Source: Neodiprion pinetum
Taxonomy: Eukaryota > Arthropoda > Insecta > Hymenoptera > Diprionidae
Assembly (NCBI RefSeq): GCF_021155775.2
Contig: NC_060232.1
Span: 1,736,001-1,800,000 of the forward strand
Length of the DNA: 64,000 nucleotides
Reading direction: 5' to 3'
Part shown: piece after piece, positions 1 to 13,484 of the stretch
Position numbering within the stretch: position 1 is the stretch's first letter
How the letters are laid out: each line of letters begins with the position of its first letter
Notes under the pieces: model-generated
Seen by the model: the letters and a program-made list of their open reading frames with translations, nothing else
The model's database searches: none
Told to the model about the DNA's origin: nothing
Position numbers and translations under genes: made by a program

Positions 1-467
1 ACGTTAATCTGTATGATCGATCAAGACAGAGAATGAGGGATGAGCTTATTCGTCATCAAGGGCGATCATCCTCTTCCGAGACATCCAGCCACCGAGATAA
101 GATTAACGGACACGATAAAAATCACTGAATAATCGATGATGATCCTAATCATTAGTTCTGTTTTTTCACGATCCGGCTTCTTAAGGAACGATTCTTCCCT
201 CTTATTACTTTTCACCTGTGCGTATTTAACCGATCAACTATTTGATAAATGTCAATTTTCGTTTTCTCTTCACTCCTTGACATTCTGAACGTATAAACGA
301 ACTGATTTGATCGGGTGAAGTTCCTTGGATTTTCATTTAAAATTTTTTTAAAATCTAGTCATTTTTTGATGCACCTATTTTTCTCCAAAAATCGTATTTC
401 AGGCCATTGACGCGAACCGATAACACGAGCATAACGTGGCCGCAAAAACGTTCGTACTTTTACTTAC

Positions 468-2042
468 CGGATAATCGGACTTTTCCAATCCGCTGTTGAT
501 AGCGAACATTCCTTCCAAGACGACCAAAGCTCTATCCATCTTCCCGTGGGTCATGAGATACTTCGGGCTTTCTGGGAATAGGAGAAGGATCACAGCCATT
601 GTCAGACTCGGGACACCGCAGAGGGCCACAAACATCCTCCAGGGGGTAAAGGAGAACGTGTCGACGCTGCCGAGTCTCCAGCTGTGCGGTATCACCACCC
701 AAGCGATCCCTAAACGTCGTTTCGAGGGGTAAATAAAAGTTTAAAAAGAAGAGTCGAGGCCGAGGGTGAGTGCGGGAATTCGAGACGGAATCTTCACCTG
801 GCAGACTAATGACGCCGACGGTCCAGAAGACCTCGAGCCTGCAGAGCATCACGTCGCGATTCTTAGCGGCTAGGAATTCGCTGAAGTAGGGAAAGACGAT
901 GCTGGTGGCCCCGATGATCCTGCGAGAAAAGGAACAATTTTTACAATCCATAGGGTCTTCCTCTCTTTCGTTTGCTGTCGTGTTTCCTGTCTGTGGCTCA
1001 CCCGAAACCGTTGAAGAATCGGAAGAAGAGGAAGAGGGGGAAAGACTGGGCGACACTCGACGACAGAGCAGCCATCGAATCCATCAGCAAGGCTGCTATC
1101 AAGCCCCATTTACGACCCACAGCGTCGGCTATGTTTCCCCAAATGTAGGAGCCCACAACCATGCCTGAAAATAGTCGAATCTCGGTGCTGAAGTCTGATT
1201 TCGAATAATTTTTCTCTCTACGGTGAATGCGGAATTTCAAACAGGCGATCAGGATGCTCAGGGCATCTAACGAGAAAGGTAACACAGGTTTCATTTCTTT
1301 TGCGATATGTTATGGTATACTAAAAACTAAGCGACGCGTAGTTTTTTTTTTTTTTTTCCTTTATCCGTCGTTAAACACTTTGAAGATTTTGTGAAACCAC
1401 TCTTCAAAGTGAGATACGTCAAGAGGCGATTTGGCAGTTTCACCCACAAGAACATAACATTTTTTAACCAATCCAACTGGAAAAGTTTTCTCATGACGAG
1501 AAGTGAAGAATGTAATTTTTTCAAGTAGAAAAAAAAGAACTGCCAAATCGCCCCTTGACATGTCTTACTTCGGAGGGCGGTTTCACCACCTTAGAGTGTT
1601 TCATGGCAGATAAGAAAAAAGAAAATGCTTATCGCTTAGTTTTTGGTCTACTGTAACATGTTACAAAAGAAGTCAAATCGGATACTCTCGTTACAAGTAT
1701 CGAGGTGTTTTCATTCACTCACCTACGAGGGGCGTCGCGTTGAGCCGCCCCTTGTCGGCAGAAGTCAGCTTGAAATCGCATTCCGCGGACGGAAGTACGA
1801 AGGAAAGGGTCGTCGTCCCGATCGCACATGCGGCGTAAATCGTACCGCAAACGGCCAGCAAGAGTCCTTGATATTTTCCATAACCTGGTAACGGACGAGA
1901 GAAATTTTATCGCGGAATGAAAAGATACGAAAGACAAGAAAATAAAAAGCAGTGAATTGTTTTTGAAATTGATGAAGAAAGTTGGTCAATTTTTTTAACT
2001 CACCAACTTGAGCTATCGCGTTCTCAAAGTCGTATCCTTTCT
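468..2042 (-). CDS. SV2-like major facilitator superfamily transporter (internal part of gene)
   Basis: Five minus-strand coding exons join in phase: 2042-2004, 1884-1723, 1164-1002, 919-798 and 709-468, giving 242 residues. The 5' end (start codon) and 3' end are not visible. The reading runs from KGYDFENAIAQVGYGKYQG into a first membrane helix. A second helix ends in MFS motif A (GNIADAVGRKWG), and helices 3-4 end in FFRFFNGFG. After SIVFPYFSEFL and EVFWTVGV comes the helix starting FTPWRMFVAL, closing with FPESPKYL. These are hallmarks of the SV2/SVOP branch of organic-ion/sugar-type MFS carriers, which are 12-TM membrane proteins of vesicles or plasma membrane. The substrate cannot be told. 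The family is well supported; the exact orthologue is not. The missing first exon may lie beyond the DUF4485-like gene, which would then be nested in its intron. Confidence 0.85.
1373..1601. repeat. Short inverted-repeat element (MITE-like) in an SV2-like intron
   Basis: Bases 1373-1440 and 1538-1601 are imperfect reverse complements over about 65 bp. They share the end AAACACT and the inner block GGCGATTTGGCAGTT. About 95 bp of unrelated sequence separates the arms and there is no ORF. The size and long arms suggest a non-autonomous DNA transposon remnant. I see no convincing target-site duplication. Confidence 0.6.
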
Positions 2043-4139
2043 CTGTAATAATATCGAAACGCGATTAGTATAGTTGTAAGCTTCGAGTATTTTCTGTCAG
2101 AAGGAGAAAAAGAAATCTATGCGCCTGAAAACTGAACAGTTGAGAGAAGAAATTTAGAAAAATGATGAAAAAACTCGCGTAACTTCGTACCGAGTCTTAA
2201 TTTCATATCACTTGGAGAATGTTATTTAATGTTGAAATGTCCGCGTTCCTGTTATATCGTTATTTCCTTATTGCGGATTCTCCGAAAGTAGAACAACCGA
2301 CACGAAACGTCCTTCTTGGTGGTCAAGAAGTAACTGATGTTCGAACATCTATCATTAGCTACTAATGAGCATCCACTAATGCGGTCGGGGACAAGAGCAG
2401 AGTCTTGTCACCGAGGACGAAATTCACTTCGTTATGCCCACCTGCCAGCTTCTACGCAAACCCTAAGATTTCTTATCGCCATTTTTCATCGTGAAACTCG
2501 CCTCCCGAAATCTCGACCGACGTTTGCGACAAACAGATTATTTACGGTCCGGTCGATTATTACGATATACTTCCCCTATCAGCTGCCAATAACTGGCCTT
2601 CCTCACTGATCAGTTTTTACAGAAAAAATGACAATCGAGGTAGCCGTAAATTAATCATCAAATAAATTAACTTCAATTCTCCGCAACGTATGTTCCTCTC
2701 TATTCGAGGCTTATTTTCTGGAACTAATTTTTGCCAACGATCCTCGAGTCCCTGATTCGCAATATTTAAACTGGCGAATGAAAACTCGCAATGGAATATT
2801 TCACTCTCCGTAATTTTCGTCGTCTGTTATACTAAAAATGTACTTGTTGGAATTTGACTAAAAATACACACAAGCCTTAGATACGTAACAAATGCGATTA
2901 GTTAAACGAGAGTTTATTTTTTAGACGAGTATTCGCAAGATTATTTCTATATCAGAATTATGCGCCGGTCAAAACGTGTTAAATAATCCTGTCACGTTTC
3001 ACTTCATTGGATATATTTACGACCAATTGATCAAGCGCGATTCCAGCCCAATATCGCGTAATACCCTCGAGTGTGTAACATAACGCATATACGGTGGGAA
3101 TATTTTATCGGATTATGAAATGACAAGGTGAATTATACGTGACTGTGTCGAACACATCGTATACGAGGGATGCACCGCACGTGCGCTGAGCGAAAATAAA
3201 AAAAAATCTTTGACACGTGCTCATACGTCTGATGATGCATTGCGCATATCGAAACTAATTTTTACCCGATGTTTTTCATTTTGTGACTTTCCAATCTTGG
3301 AAGAGACTGACCGATTTTTCCTACGCATCAAATCGAATTTTAACTACGACAGAGGAAAGAAGAAACATCACAAATCAACGAACAATCACGAATGAATAGA
3401 AATCACTTACACCGTAGGAATGATTAACGGATTATGATTCTTCACAAATTTGACGTGCTTGTTCTGTTTATTTATTATAACTGGAAACTGGAATCAAATT
3501 TTTCAAACAGAAAATGGAATTGGGATCATTCAAGCAGATTCTGTTTTGGTGTTCTCTGGACACGGATGACGTTTCGTCGCGTCAACCTTATGAAATTCAA
3601 TCTCGTGACTCAAACTAGCGTAGCTCGTGGGTACAGAAGGCACGTGATGGCGTCCGACAACATGAAAGATAATAATCAACGAACTATTCGACTGTCGTGT
3701 GGATGACGAAACTTTGAAACGGCTGTCAAGTCGAAGATCAGGTCGACCTTATCCCGCGATCATCTTGATATTCGCGGTATATATTTCACCTTGTCAGGTC
3801 AGTATGCGCAAGCTCAGATAGGAGAACTCGCATGGAGCTTAAAAAATGCGAACAATTATTATCGTCGTTTTTCGCCATGCTCGTATATCTGGCGAGCTCT
3901 CAGTCAGTGTCAGAATAATCAGGCAAATCCAATCTGTTTCGGTCTGCTAACCGCAAAGCTTCCTAATCCCGCTTATCTCCAACGAGAAACACCACATAAT
4001 CCGTCTGTTTATTACTTGAATCATGGTCGCGGTGCTAACGATTTTCATCGGCTCTAAAACAACCGATTTCTGCAAGCTTTTCGCGAAGCAGATTCGCAAG
4101 GAATGCTTCTCGGTATTGAAAAAACGCTCTTTCATCGTC
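2043..4139. other. Intergenic or intronic region with no supported gene
   Basis: This holds only short open frames with no family resemblance. A first exon of the SV2-like gene should end in phase 1, but I found no ATG plus donor that fits. A TATATATT at about 3778 followed by TCAGT near 3800 could be a core promoter, but nothing links it to a gene. Confidence 0.4.
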
Positions 4140-5549
4140 TCAAGATTTATTGCTGAAGACAGAAAAGTAACATGCGATTCCGTTCAGCGGCCGTGGCTGA
4201 TGATCGAGAAACGTGTGCGGCGCTATTCCAACTTTCACGTCGTTATCTTCGTCCGCCGCCGACGCCGCGTTCGTTTCCGAAAGCACTTTGTCGATCCACG
4301 AAAAATTCTGCTCCGACGAACCGAGGACTTCTTGGTAAATCCGGGTCGGCTGGACGCGGTGAAACAGCTCGTTAACGACGAGAAATAAACAACGAGGAAA
4401 ACGTGAACATTGCGGAGAGGGAAAAAAACGACGAAAAAAAAGAAAAGATAAGAAAAATAAGAAAAATAAGTAGATTCCAATCGCGTCGTCACCATGATGT
4501 CCGAAACCGGAGGAAGTTCCTCCGCGTAGGGCGGCAGCTTGTCGAAGGGCTCGGTAAGGTTTCCGCTCTGCATAACGAGGAGGAGAAGCCACATGTACTC
4601 GTTGCGGATGATCATTGCGTCGACGTCATCGCGGGGTACCCTTTGTAGTTTTTCAAGCCACATGTGAATCTGGGCCCTCTCTGTAAAATCAATCATACAA
4701 AATCCACGATCAATCGATCACCAACCGGTAATTACGTCTAGCGGGTGGGCCGTTTCGAAACTATAAATCCTGACTTCTTCACCTTCCGTAGAATATTACG
4801 AGTCGATTGGTTCGAACCAGGGGAGGAAATCCCATGGGTCATACTTTTTTTCTACTCATCTCCCGGAGTTTGTTATTTTGCAAAAAATATTTCATATTCG
4901 TGTTATCGTAACTGCAAAGGCTTGCAGGTAACGAATTTTTGCATCAGGTATGAACGAGGGTATCGCGTAATATAAGTGCACTTGCAGCGTAGCGATATAC
5001 GATGATAATATAGGTATAATAAGGTAAAAAGAATAAAACTGACAAACAAGTAAAAGTTTGTTTGAACAACTGCGACGATTTGTGCTTCGTTGTAATTGAT
5101 TAACGTTACCGAGAAATGTTGTGCGATAATTATCGATAACATTGAACGCGGCCTATTTTGAGAGGCTCGAAGATCCGCCGGGGAAAAAAATCATAGTCGA
5201 CGCGATGATCGAGGCTTCTGCGAATTGGTTAAACACTTACTTGCCTTACCTTTCAACGCTATGATATCGGTGAATAGCAGCGACAAATTTATACCATCCG
5301 TTGGTATGAGACCCGCTGCGTTGAGAAAATTCTACAACTGACCGTGGGTGCGATAAAAGCATCGATAAAGTTGGGCGTAGCGATTGTGTCGAAGAATTTC
5401 AAAATTAAGTTTCAAGAATGATCATTTTTGTAGGAGAATAGTAGGGTCGTACCTTCTTGTGCAAATAGCTGAACCAAAGCCCGAGCCAACATGCTGTTGT
5501 ACGAAAAATTGTCATTCAGCGCTTCGATTTCCTTGTTATCGTTTTCCAT
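4140..5549 (-). CDS. DUF4485-like small protein, about 195 residues
   Basis: Four minus-strand exons: 5549-5453 (starts MENDNKEIEALND), 5331-5250, 4680-4493 and 4367-4140 (stop TGA). Exons 2 to 4 join cleanly in phase and read ...DIIALKERAQIHMWLEKL, then RNEYMWLLLLVMQSGNL and EPFDKLPPYAEELPP. That layout (basic/Trp helix, an RN.Y..LL helix, then PF..LPP) resembles the DUF4485 domain at the N terminus of centrosomal protein CEP112. The resemblance is from memory and only moderate. The C-terminal 75 residues are unrecognised. One problem: with the ATG at 5549 and the obvious donor, exon 1 ends in phase 1, while exon 2 must be entered in phase 0. Exon 1, its donor, or a base call may therefore be wrong. 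No function is assigned. Confidence 0.55.
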
Positions 5550-7633
5550 GATTTTCGAATGAAACTGTCGGCGAGAAACTAAACCGAACAAAGGATGCGG
5601 CGAATTTATGTGACTCGCGAAATGACTGAAAAATTAGCAAAAATATCGTTAAATTTATTGAAGTCAATTTAAACGAATCATCTGGTCATCCGTATAAAAG
5701 CCGAACATTTGACGTTAAACGGCAATCGAATAACGGCGAACGTCAGAGAAGAAGAAAATATCACACAGGCTTTTCTGGAAATTATAAATCGCTACTTCGA
5801 AGTCGATTATCGATAAAATGATTTTATCATATTGTTCAATTGCAGGCAATTTCATACATATTTACGTATTTTGTTGTCTGCAATCAGGCGCACCTAAATT
5901 ATTTTTCTTCACCTACCTCAGGGTGGCTCATTTTATAACTTTTGCTTTTTCTAAGGTGCAAGGGCAATTGTTGAACAAAAACTGTCATGAAACTTGGAGG
6001 AGGTAGGAAAATATTTAGACGTCGCTATACTAATTATTGTAATATTTTTGATTCATTTTTACGTCTACACCTTGAGGATTTGTATATTAAATATTTTCCT
6101 ACCTCCTCCAGGTTTTACGAGAGTTTTTTTTTTTCAATATTTGTCATAAATTTTTCGAGTAGCACTTAAAAAAATAAAGTTTTAAATCGAATTATCACAA
6201 ACCGCGCTTGCAATAATTCAGCGTTGATTACTTATACGATCAACTGGTAATTTCTCCCGTTACACGTAAAAACAATACGTCAATACGCGCTACAGTATTA
6301 TGCACGGGTAAAACCCGCGCGATTAATAATAATGAATTGTTCTCCGAATAACTAAAGTATAGTAATACGATCGTAGTTCGCTATTTTCCCCATTACACTT
6401 CTCCAAACATGTACTTTTGAACGTACGTAAACGTTTCACAAACGTTGGGTGTAATTCGACGGAAAAGATATCCTACGTACATAACAGGAAAAACTGTTTG
6501 CACCTCTCCAATCAATTCTAGTTTCTATCGATTCGATTTCAAAAAAATTATTGCTCATTTATTGGAAAAAATGAATACCTATGTATAAGTGGAATGACTA
6601 ATATTCTCTCGGAAAGTACGCATCGTGGGATTTTTATTTTATTTTCGTTTCCGTTTATCTTCACCGAGATACGAAGCACGACGTGGCTATCAGCTTCGTG
6701 AAAATGCGTTAAAATAAAGGCGAAGAACGAACGAAAGACGACTTGCAGGAAAGTCAATCTAATTTCAAGGCGTGGAAAGTTCAAGCGTTCGTTTCTATCT
6801 CGTATGCGGTACGCGCGTGTGAATGATCAACCCGTATCGACCTTATCCTCCTCGAGAAGAACGGTATTGTAAAGTCGGTATCGGTATCAGCTACCCTGTT
6901 CCAATTTATCTATCATCCACGAGCGAGGGTCTCCACGGGTTACGACCGAGTCGAGAAAACAGGGCTATCTATTTGTACGGCAGAAAACAAGAAACACGCT
7001 TCTTGCGAAAGCTTGGAACACTGTGAACCTTGAGTTCGTCGATCACTCTTCGAAGATCAGCTGTGCACTCGGAAAAATACTAAAGTTTTACAATTCAATT
7101 TTCGAATTCGCCATAAAATGGAAGTAAGACTTTTTCTGTAACGAATCGGCAATGAAGTCGAAAATCTGCGGAGCTTTCAAACAAGGTGGTTCAAATCTTC
7201 CGATCACGCAAACATGCGGACCATCGGCAATGGATCAAGTGCAATCGTTTCAGCCTGCGAGATTGTTGTATTTTGAAAATTAGTTTTTTCAAAGTGAAGC
7301 CGTAAAGCAGATGACGGTGAACGTCGTCGTCGCATGACGAGTGTTCGTTAACAACGTTCACGTATTGGCAGACTCCGGACTGACTCGATCGGTGACCCGT
7401 GACCGAAGACGAGCCTTGTCAGTTTTGCAGTAACAACTAAACCGCGTCGTATTGTAACAACATCGGTTTGTTGATAATATTCTGCTTTTGCGATGGTCGG
7501 GGCTCTTCGTTAGTCGAATGCGAGTCATCGCGGAGTTCAACGGAGGAAAGGGAAGATTAGGCGAAGAGAGATGAACGGCTGCATCTGCTAGTCCACCACC
7601 GACTTGCCGCATCCGGTGTGCACGTCGAACTTC
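5550..7633. other. Intergenic region, DUF4485-like gene to PxA promoter
   Basis: AT-rich, with no coding exon supported. It contains the 5990-6114 hairpin and scattered short open frames with no recognisable product. It lies between divergent transcription units: the minus-strand gene to the left and the plus-strand TATA box at 7634. Confidence 0.5.
5990..6114. repeat. Inverted repeat (hairpin, MITE-like)
   Basis: GGAGGAGGTAGGAAAATATT at about 5996 recurs as its reverse complement at about 6090-6110, with a spacer of about 70 bp containing acgtc at both ends. The arms match over about 25 bp. Probably a small mobile-element remnant or a cruciform-forming hairpin. Confidence 0.5.
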
Positions 7634-7765
7634 TATAAAGACTCACGACGCGACTCAGAGCTTTCAATATTCACCCGCGACTTCGGAGGAATAATCGTTG
7701 TCCATTGATTCTTCGCAGTAGCTTCGTACCGGAAGCAGATTAGACTCCACTTCTGTTATCCGCAG
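7634..7765 (+). promoter_or_regulatory. Candidate PxA core promoter and 5' UTR exon
   Basis: TATAAAG at 7634-7640 is followed 23-32 bp later by TCAGA and TTCAAT, possible initiators, and then by an exon ending CCGCAG with donor gtgagt at 7766. No ATG-initiated coding frame is visible in that exon. The next plus-strand coding gene, PxA, has an acceptor (ctgtttcacag, ending 16030) only 11 bp before its signal-peptide ATG. I infer that this is the first, non-coding exon of PxA, with an intron of about 8.3 kb. It could instead belong to an unannotated non-coding RNA. Confidence 0.4.
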
Positions 7766-10291
7766 GTGAGTCGCCTGAGATTTTTCACACAAACATCCGT
7801 CCAACTTCGTACAAGACGTTTTCACTTCGGTGGTGGAATTTCCATACGAACCAATTGCACCAAAATTTTCACGGATCGGTTCGAAACCGAAGAATTTTCC
7901 ATTCGTTACTACGTTAATGCTGGGGTTTAAAATTTGAAAATCAAATCAATTTACCAAAAACGGATCTGTGAGATTGAAACTTTCAAAAACCAAAGGTGTG
8001 TTACGAAAATGAAAACCACAGTTGCGAATATCAGCGAAATTTTCTACAATAATTCTAAATTTCAACCTGATCTTATATTTTGGTGTCTTTTGATTTATTT
8101 TTGCTTCTAATCCGAAAAACACGACTGGATAGAATTTTGCTTGAATTGGCATATCGTATCATCGAGTTTATATTGTATCTTCTTATTACCAGTCTATTAG
8201 TGAGAAAATTTATTTTTAACATTGTTTTGTCGAGCCAAATTGAGAGGCGTCGTAAGTTTACGCAGGATTGCAGGCCGGCATAAAAGGACGTGACGGTGAA
8301 ACTAACGCGTGCAGTGTGTTCGTTATTTTCCAATCGCCGAAATGAAATCCTCAATTCCCCAATTAATTAATTCGATCTTCTCGAACCGACCCGACGATTT
8401 ATCCTGCTATTTGTATATTTACATTTTCTCCCCTGCCTGCTTGCAATTTTTCCCGCGGATTCTCGTCCTCTTGTATATTTTATATAATACTATAACCGTT
8501 CAGCGTCCACCTTTTCACTCAAGTTAAGCATTAAAATAAAAGATATTTTTTCAAAATGGCTGCCATCGACAATTTCCTCGATCGAAACATTTGCGCCTCG
8601 TAGAAAGTCGCATACGAATGACCCGTGCAAAATTTCTCACCTGCAGTATTTTCACGTCCCGTATAAGCTCGGATTCACGAACGTAGCTGCTCCAAAATAT
8701 TCGTGGAAAATTTTAATGAAATTCCTTACCTCGTTACCATATCTCGATGTCACACCAGTTTTCAGCTTGTTTTGACATTCCCGTGATTATATGCGTATTA
8801 AACAATGCGTATTCACAAGGTTGAAATGTGTGCGATATAGCTATATCATACAAAGATAAAATTGCGTGGCAATTAATTGTACTTGGTTGAAATGTGTCAT
8901 CCGAAACCGCTAGAGAAAAAAAAAGTAACTTGATTCTGCGAGCCGCAAATTTGCAATAATTTCTTCGGTGGTAAAACCGTCATTCAACGGTTTTTAGAGC
9001 CGATCAATTGCTGACGTATCGATTACGAAAGTAACCTATAGTCAATATCGGTACACATATAACAAGTAAACATGTATTATCCCATCGCTTTTCTTTCTTT
9101 TCGCAAATTTTTCTTCGCTTCTTGCATCTCCTCTATTGTATTCTATTTTTATTCTAGTACAAGCGGCCATGCGATATATTTTTACATACAACAAGGTCCA
9201 CTTCCTCGGCGAACATTCGCGTACAACACACACACACACACGCCTAAGTGCACAAACGGTTAAACTTCGCACACGTACAGGCATATATGCGCATATTGTT
9301 CGCGCTGAGACGACAAAGTAGTCGGACTTCACGCACACTTAAATATTTTGCGCTCGCTACTCGGTTCACACCGATGAACACAGCCAAGACCAGTCGGTGT
9401 TCACGCTCGAATCACGTGCTCGTCTAACCGGATGGCCAAAGGAACTCTTAAGCCCGGTTTACGCCACGTTTGTTTCAATCTTACTATATTTTTTGCATCC
9501 ATTCATTCATCAATCGTCATTCATTAATTTATTCGTTCGGTCGAATTTCAACGCTCGCGAATAGCAGATTTTGTTTTTTCTTCCGAGTCCCGATGGTAAA
9601 TAAATATCAATTATTATCCAACTTGCAACTGAATTTTCGATAAGCACGGCTAGTCTCGAGTACGTATTTTTATTTACATATCTGTTTACGTCCGCAATCG
9701 CGGTTGTTTAATAACCAACAATATTTGCTGTCTGCGATAAGCTTGCAAGTTCGAATTTACTGCATCCGACTGCTGCTGAAATCTCGTTTTTCCACCGCGC
9801 TTACACCTGCTTCGGAATTCGCACTTGTCGACGGTTGATCGTTCGGCGACTCGACACAGGTGAACGACTGTAACTGATAAGAGGGTAAATACGGAGTCTG
9901 CGTGTATCGCGACTTGCGCATACGGAAGCTCTTCGCGTATGGAAGCCTCTGGAGCTTTCGTGGCGCGGCGGCGCGAACAGAAAAGCTGCGAATGGAACAG
10001 AAACAGGAAATTCCGGGTGGGTGACAGTTTTCCGCGAGCCATATTGAATGAAAATAGAGACAAAGTCATTTCTCGCGTTTTTGCGACAGGGTGAAAAGAA
10101 AATTACTACTCAAATAATAATCACTGCAATCATTGTAAACGGCTAACTCCTACGATCGTTAAAGTTACATAATAATTCCCTGCGGAGTCTCGAGATCAGG
10201 AATTGGAGGAATCATGAAGGTTGCATCGGATCTCCCGTTCGACATCGGAATTCAACCCCAATCCCATGAAAAGTTGAAATTTCAAATAGGT

Positions 10292-10335
10292 GAGAGAGAG
10301 AGAGAGAGAGATGGAGAATAGAATAGAATAGAACA
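10292..10335. repeat. GA microsatellite followed by GAATA repeats
   Basis: About ten GA units, then a short spacer and about four GAATA units. Simple sequence; no function inferred. Confidence 0.9.
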
Positions 10336-13300
10336 AACTTTATTATACTAGGGTGCTGAATGCTGATTTTTGCCAACTCGATATTTCGTACTTTTTTTCC
10401 TCCTCATTCCATTCATTGTTACACAAACGCGTGTGTGGGACGTCCACTTGCAGCGCGTATCTTGACGTGCATTCATTGATCACGTGCATCTGCGCCATTG
10501 TTTGTTGTATAATTAATACGTGCACGCGGATGAAGAGGACGAAAAAAATTGCATCATTACCCATCCTTTAGACAATTTCGATCGCGCGTCTCTTACACTC
10601 GGCTAATTATTACAAGTCGTATATTACCACCTTGAGAAAATTTTATTATTAAATTGAAAAAAACAAAGAACATTTTTTTACGTTATACAATCCCCGATTC
10701 GCGCCGGGTAATATATAATCGACAGCGAAAATTGGCTCGATTTTTCTTCAAGGGTCAACAAGGGTTCAGTTGAACTATAACCGGACTGCTCGTTTGATCA
10801 ACATTTTTGCACGTCGACGAGTACGCGCAGTGTGAATGACCGCAAAAATTTGCGTGTAGAGCCGTTAATTTGACGTTGAAAACAAAGTATTATTGCTTCG
10901 TTAAAACCGCCGCGTGTATTTAGATCTCACGTTATTTTTCTCGTTATTAAGTTGAATCAGTACCTCGACGATTATTTTTTTATTCCATTTATCGCTGCAG
11001 ATGTGCAACTGCAAAGGCTTCGAGACTGCAGTTTTATTTGACGGGACGATCGTATTTTTGTTTGTTGAACATTTATTTGCACATAGAGCGAGGACGATTA
11101 TTACTATATCGTTTCGTTATCGCGGCGTTACGCATTCATCGCACACTCCTAAATGCACACGTTGTGCATCGATGCGTCTCTCGGTAAACACAACAATACT
11201 TGCATGCACTCGGAGTATGAATAAGCCTCTTTTTATCACTCTTTCGTTTTGTAATTCGTGTTTTCTCTGTCTCGAGAGTCCGCGGATTTTATCGCACGCC
11301 TTGTGTTAAAACGCAATTGCAATTCGCAACGCACGCATTCGCTAATCTCTTTATTACACCCGCGTCTTATTGCGAATCCATTCTTCGTGTCCTTCGATCT
11401 CTTCGTGCGCATGCGCGTTTTATATTTTCACAAGTAGGACAGAAGAGATCGATGCACATGCAATTCAGCACCCCAAATTATGTATTATATATATATATAA
11501 TTATATATTCTTTAGACGCGTGTTATTCTTTGCAGATTAGGTGATACAAGACGGTTAAAAAACCGGGATTAAAGTGTCCTTTTTTTCTTTTGCACGTATA
11601 ACAAAACACACAAACAATAATATATAATAAATATCGTAAAGTGCATTCGCAGTGACTTCTGAAAGTCAAAGCAGACAACAGACACTGAGGAAGAAATATA
11701 TTAAAAGTAACTTGAAACTACCAAGGTTGTTCAGGAAATTGTTATCATACGCAAACGCGTCGCAAAAACTGACAAGTAAAAGAACAAAAAAACGCTGACG
11801 ATAGAATTTGCAGAATACATAGCTGGGGCGTTTCGGAATTTCGCGACAATTTTTAAACCTCAACTGGTTTCATTTTCACGCATCGCGGATAATATTTTTG
11901 GAAGCAAAACAGTGCCCCAGGTCAAAAACAACTCGAGTCGTGCCACGCCTCCGGAACGGTGCGTGCGTAGTCTGCTATTTTTAGTTGATAAATAAAGCGT
12001 ATGTTGTGAATAAGTTATAGGGTAAACGTGGGAATAGGAATGACGCAAGAAGCAGTATATATCGATATATAGAGCTAGACGACGGTTCGTCGGCGATAAG
12101 CCTTGAATCTCTGATTGAGTAACCGTTTAGCTTGGTGCCTCGGATGCGTGATACGCGCGTGTGTGTGTAACTATACGTGTATAAGAGGCATGCGTGGGGC
12201 GGTAAATCCCCGATATTTGGCTTCGCTCTGATCGATTAATTCACACTGCTCCATGTGCAGCTAGCGCTGTCCTCAAAACTTCGACTAATTGTAAGAATAG
12301 CTAAAAATAATCGGTTATTTTTTCCCGATTAATCGAGTATAATCGATCATTTTTCAAACTCGATTATTTTTCCTCGATTCGTTTGAAAGAATCCAAGCTT
12401 TTCGAACCATCGATAGTACGCATAGAACTAAACGCACTCTACGTTTTTGACTGTCTACGCATAACGATTTCGGACTGTGCGAAACCGTTTTTTCGCGAAA
12501 TAAAACACATCGGTTTAGCCTATGCGAAACTTAATTCCAGCGTTTCGTTGAAATCGGAAATTTTTTTTAGCAATAATCCAAAGTGGATAGCTTTAATTTG
12601 TTTGCGAATTTTGAGGTCAAGAAGAAAAAAACTTCCAGAGCATCGTGGAGAATTTTTTTTCAAAGTCGTTGGTGCATTTTGGATTTCGGAAAACTGACGA
12701 ATATCAAATCGACGGAGATTAGAGCTTTGATTGAAATACTCATTACTCACTCCGCAACTCAAGTCACTCGGCTAAGTATAACTTACCGGTAAATTCGTTA
12801 TTCGACACGCGTATAACGCTGTGCGAAAGACCCGCTGCGTCCTGCTGCAGCGGAGTGACCAGCCGGCTTTTGCAGAGCGGTGCACGTGGACACCGAGTGA
12901 TAGAATGTTTTTATCGTTTCGCAAATAAAGAGAGAAAGAAAGGAAGAAAAAAAGAAAGAACGATCCGCTGCACAGGCAGGTAGTGCTGGTGGTGGTGGGA
13001 ATTCGCAGACACGCTTCACGTTCTTCGCAAATGTGCACATGCCGATACGCACGCACAAATACTAACGCAATCCGCGAGGTATGTGAATAGAAGTAAAAGC
13101 TCGAGACGCGCCCTCTGCTCTTGCATATGGCGCGTTCCTCGGAAATTATTCAGCCTACTCAGTTTATGGTCGGAAAGGGAAAATTCTTTCGAAGGTAGAC
13201 GAAAGGTGACGGTAAAAAAAAGCTCGCGGTTGTTTTCGCTGGCGACTTTTTGCGTCGGGTAAACTTGACATTTTCAAAAAACGTCGTTTTCGGTCCAAAA

Positions 13301-13445
13301 AGTTATTCGAGTAACTGATAGGAATTACATTGCATGCTGCGCACCGAGTTATACAGGTTGTACATTTTGTGTCGACATTTAATGCATTGCTGAAAAAGTC
13401 TCAACTCGAAGCCGATATTCGGAGCTAAGGATATGGAAAACGTGA

Positions 13446-13484
13446 CAGAGAGAGAGAGAGCGAGAGAGAGAGAGAGAGAGAGAG
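13446..13484. repeat. GA microsatellite
   Basis: Nearly pure (GA)n of about 39 bp with one C interruption. It produces the artificial RE/LS-repeat open frames seen on both strands here. Confidence 0.95.

Noticed and set aside
1..467. A further 3' exon of the SV2-like gene at the window edge
   Set aside because: No frame on the minus strand here continues the transporter after LEKSDYP with an acceptable acceptor; the next exon is probably outside.
3778..3806. TATATATT followed by TCAGT on the plus strand
   Set aside because: Could be a promoter, but no exon, donor or gene follows that I can support.
4800..4825. TGGTTCGAACCA, resembling a tRNA T-arm
   Set aside because: A perfect short palindrome with no acceptor stem or anticodon arm around it; no tRNA.
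9686..10069. 127-codon minus-strand open frame
   Set aside because: No recognisable motif, and it lies in the presumed PxA 5' intron on the opposite strand.
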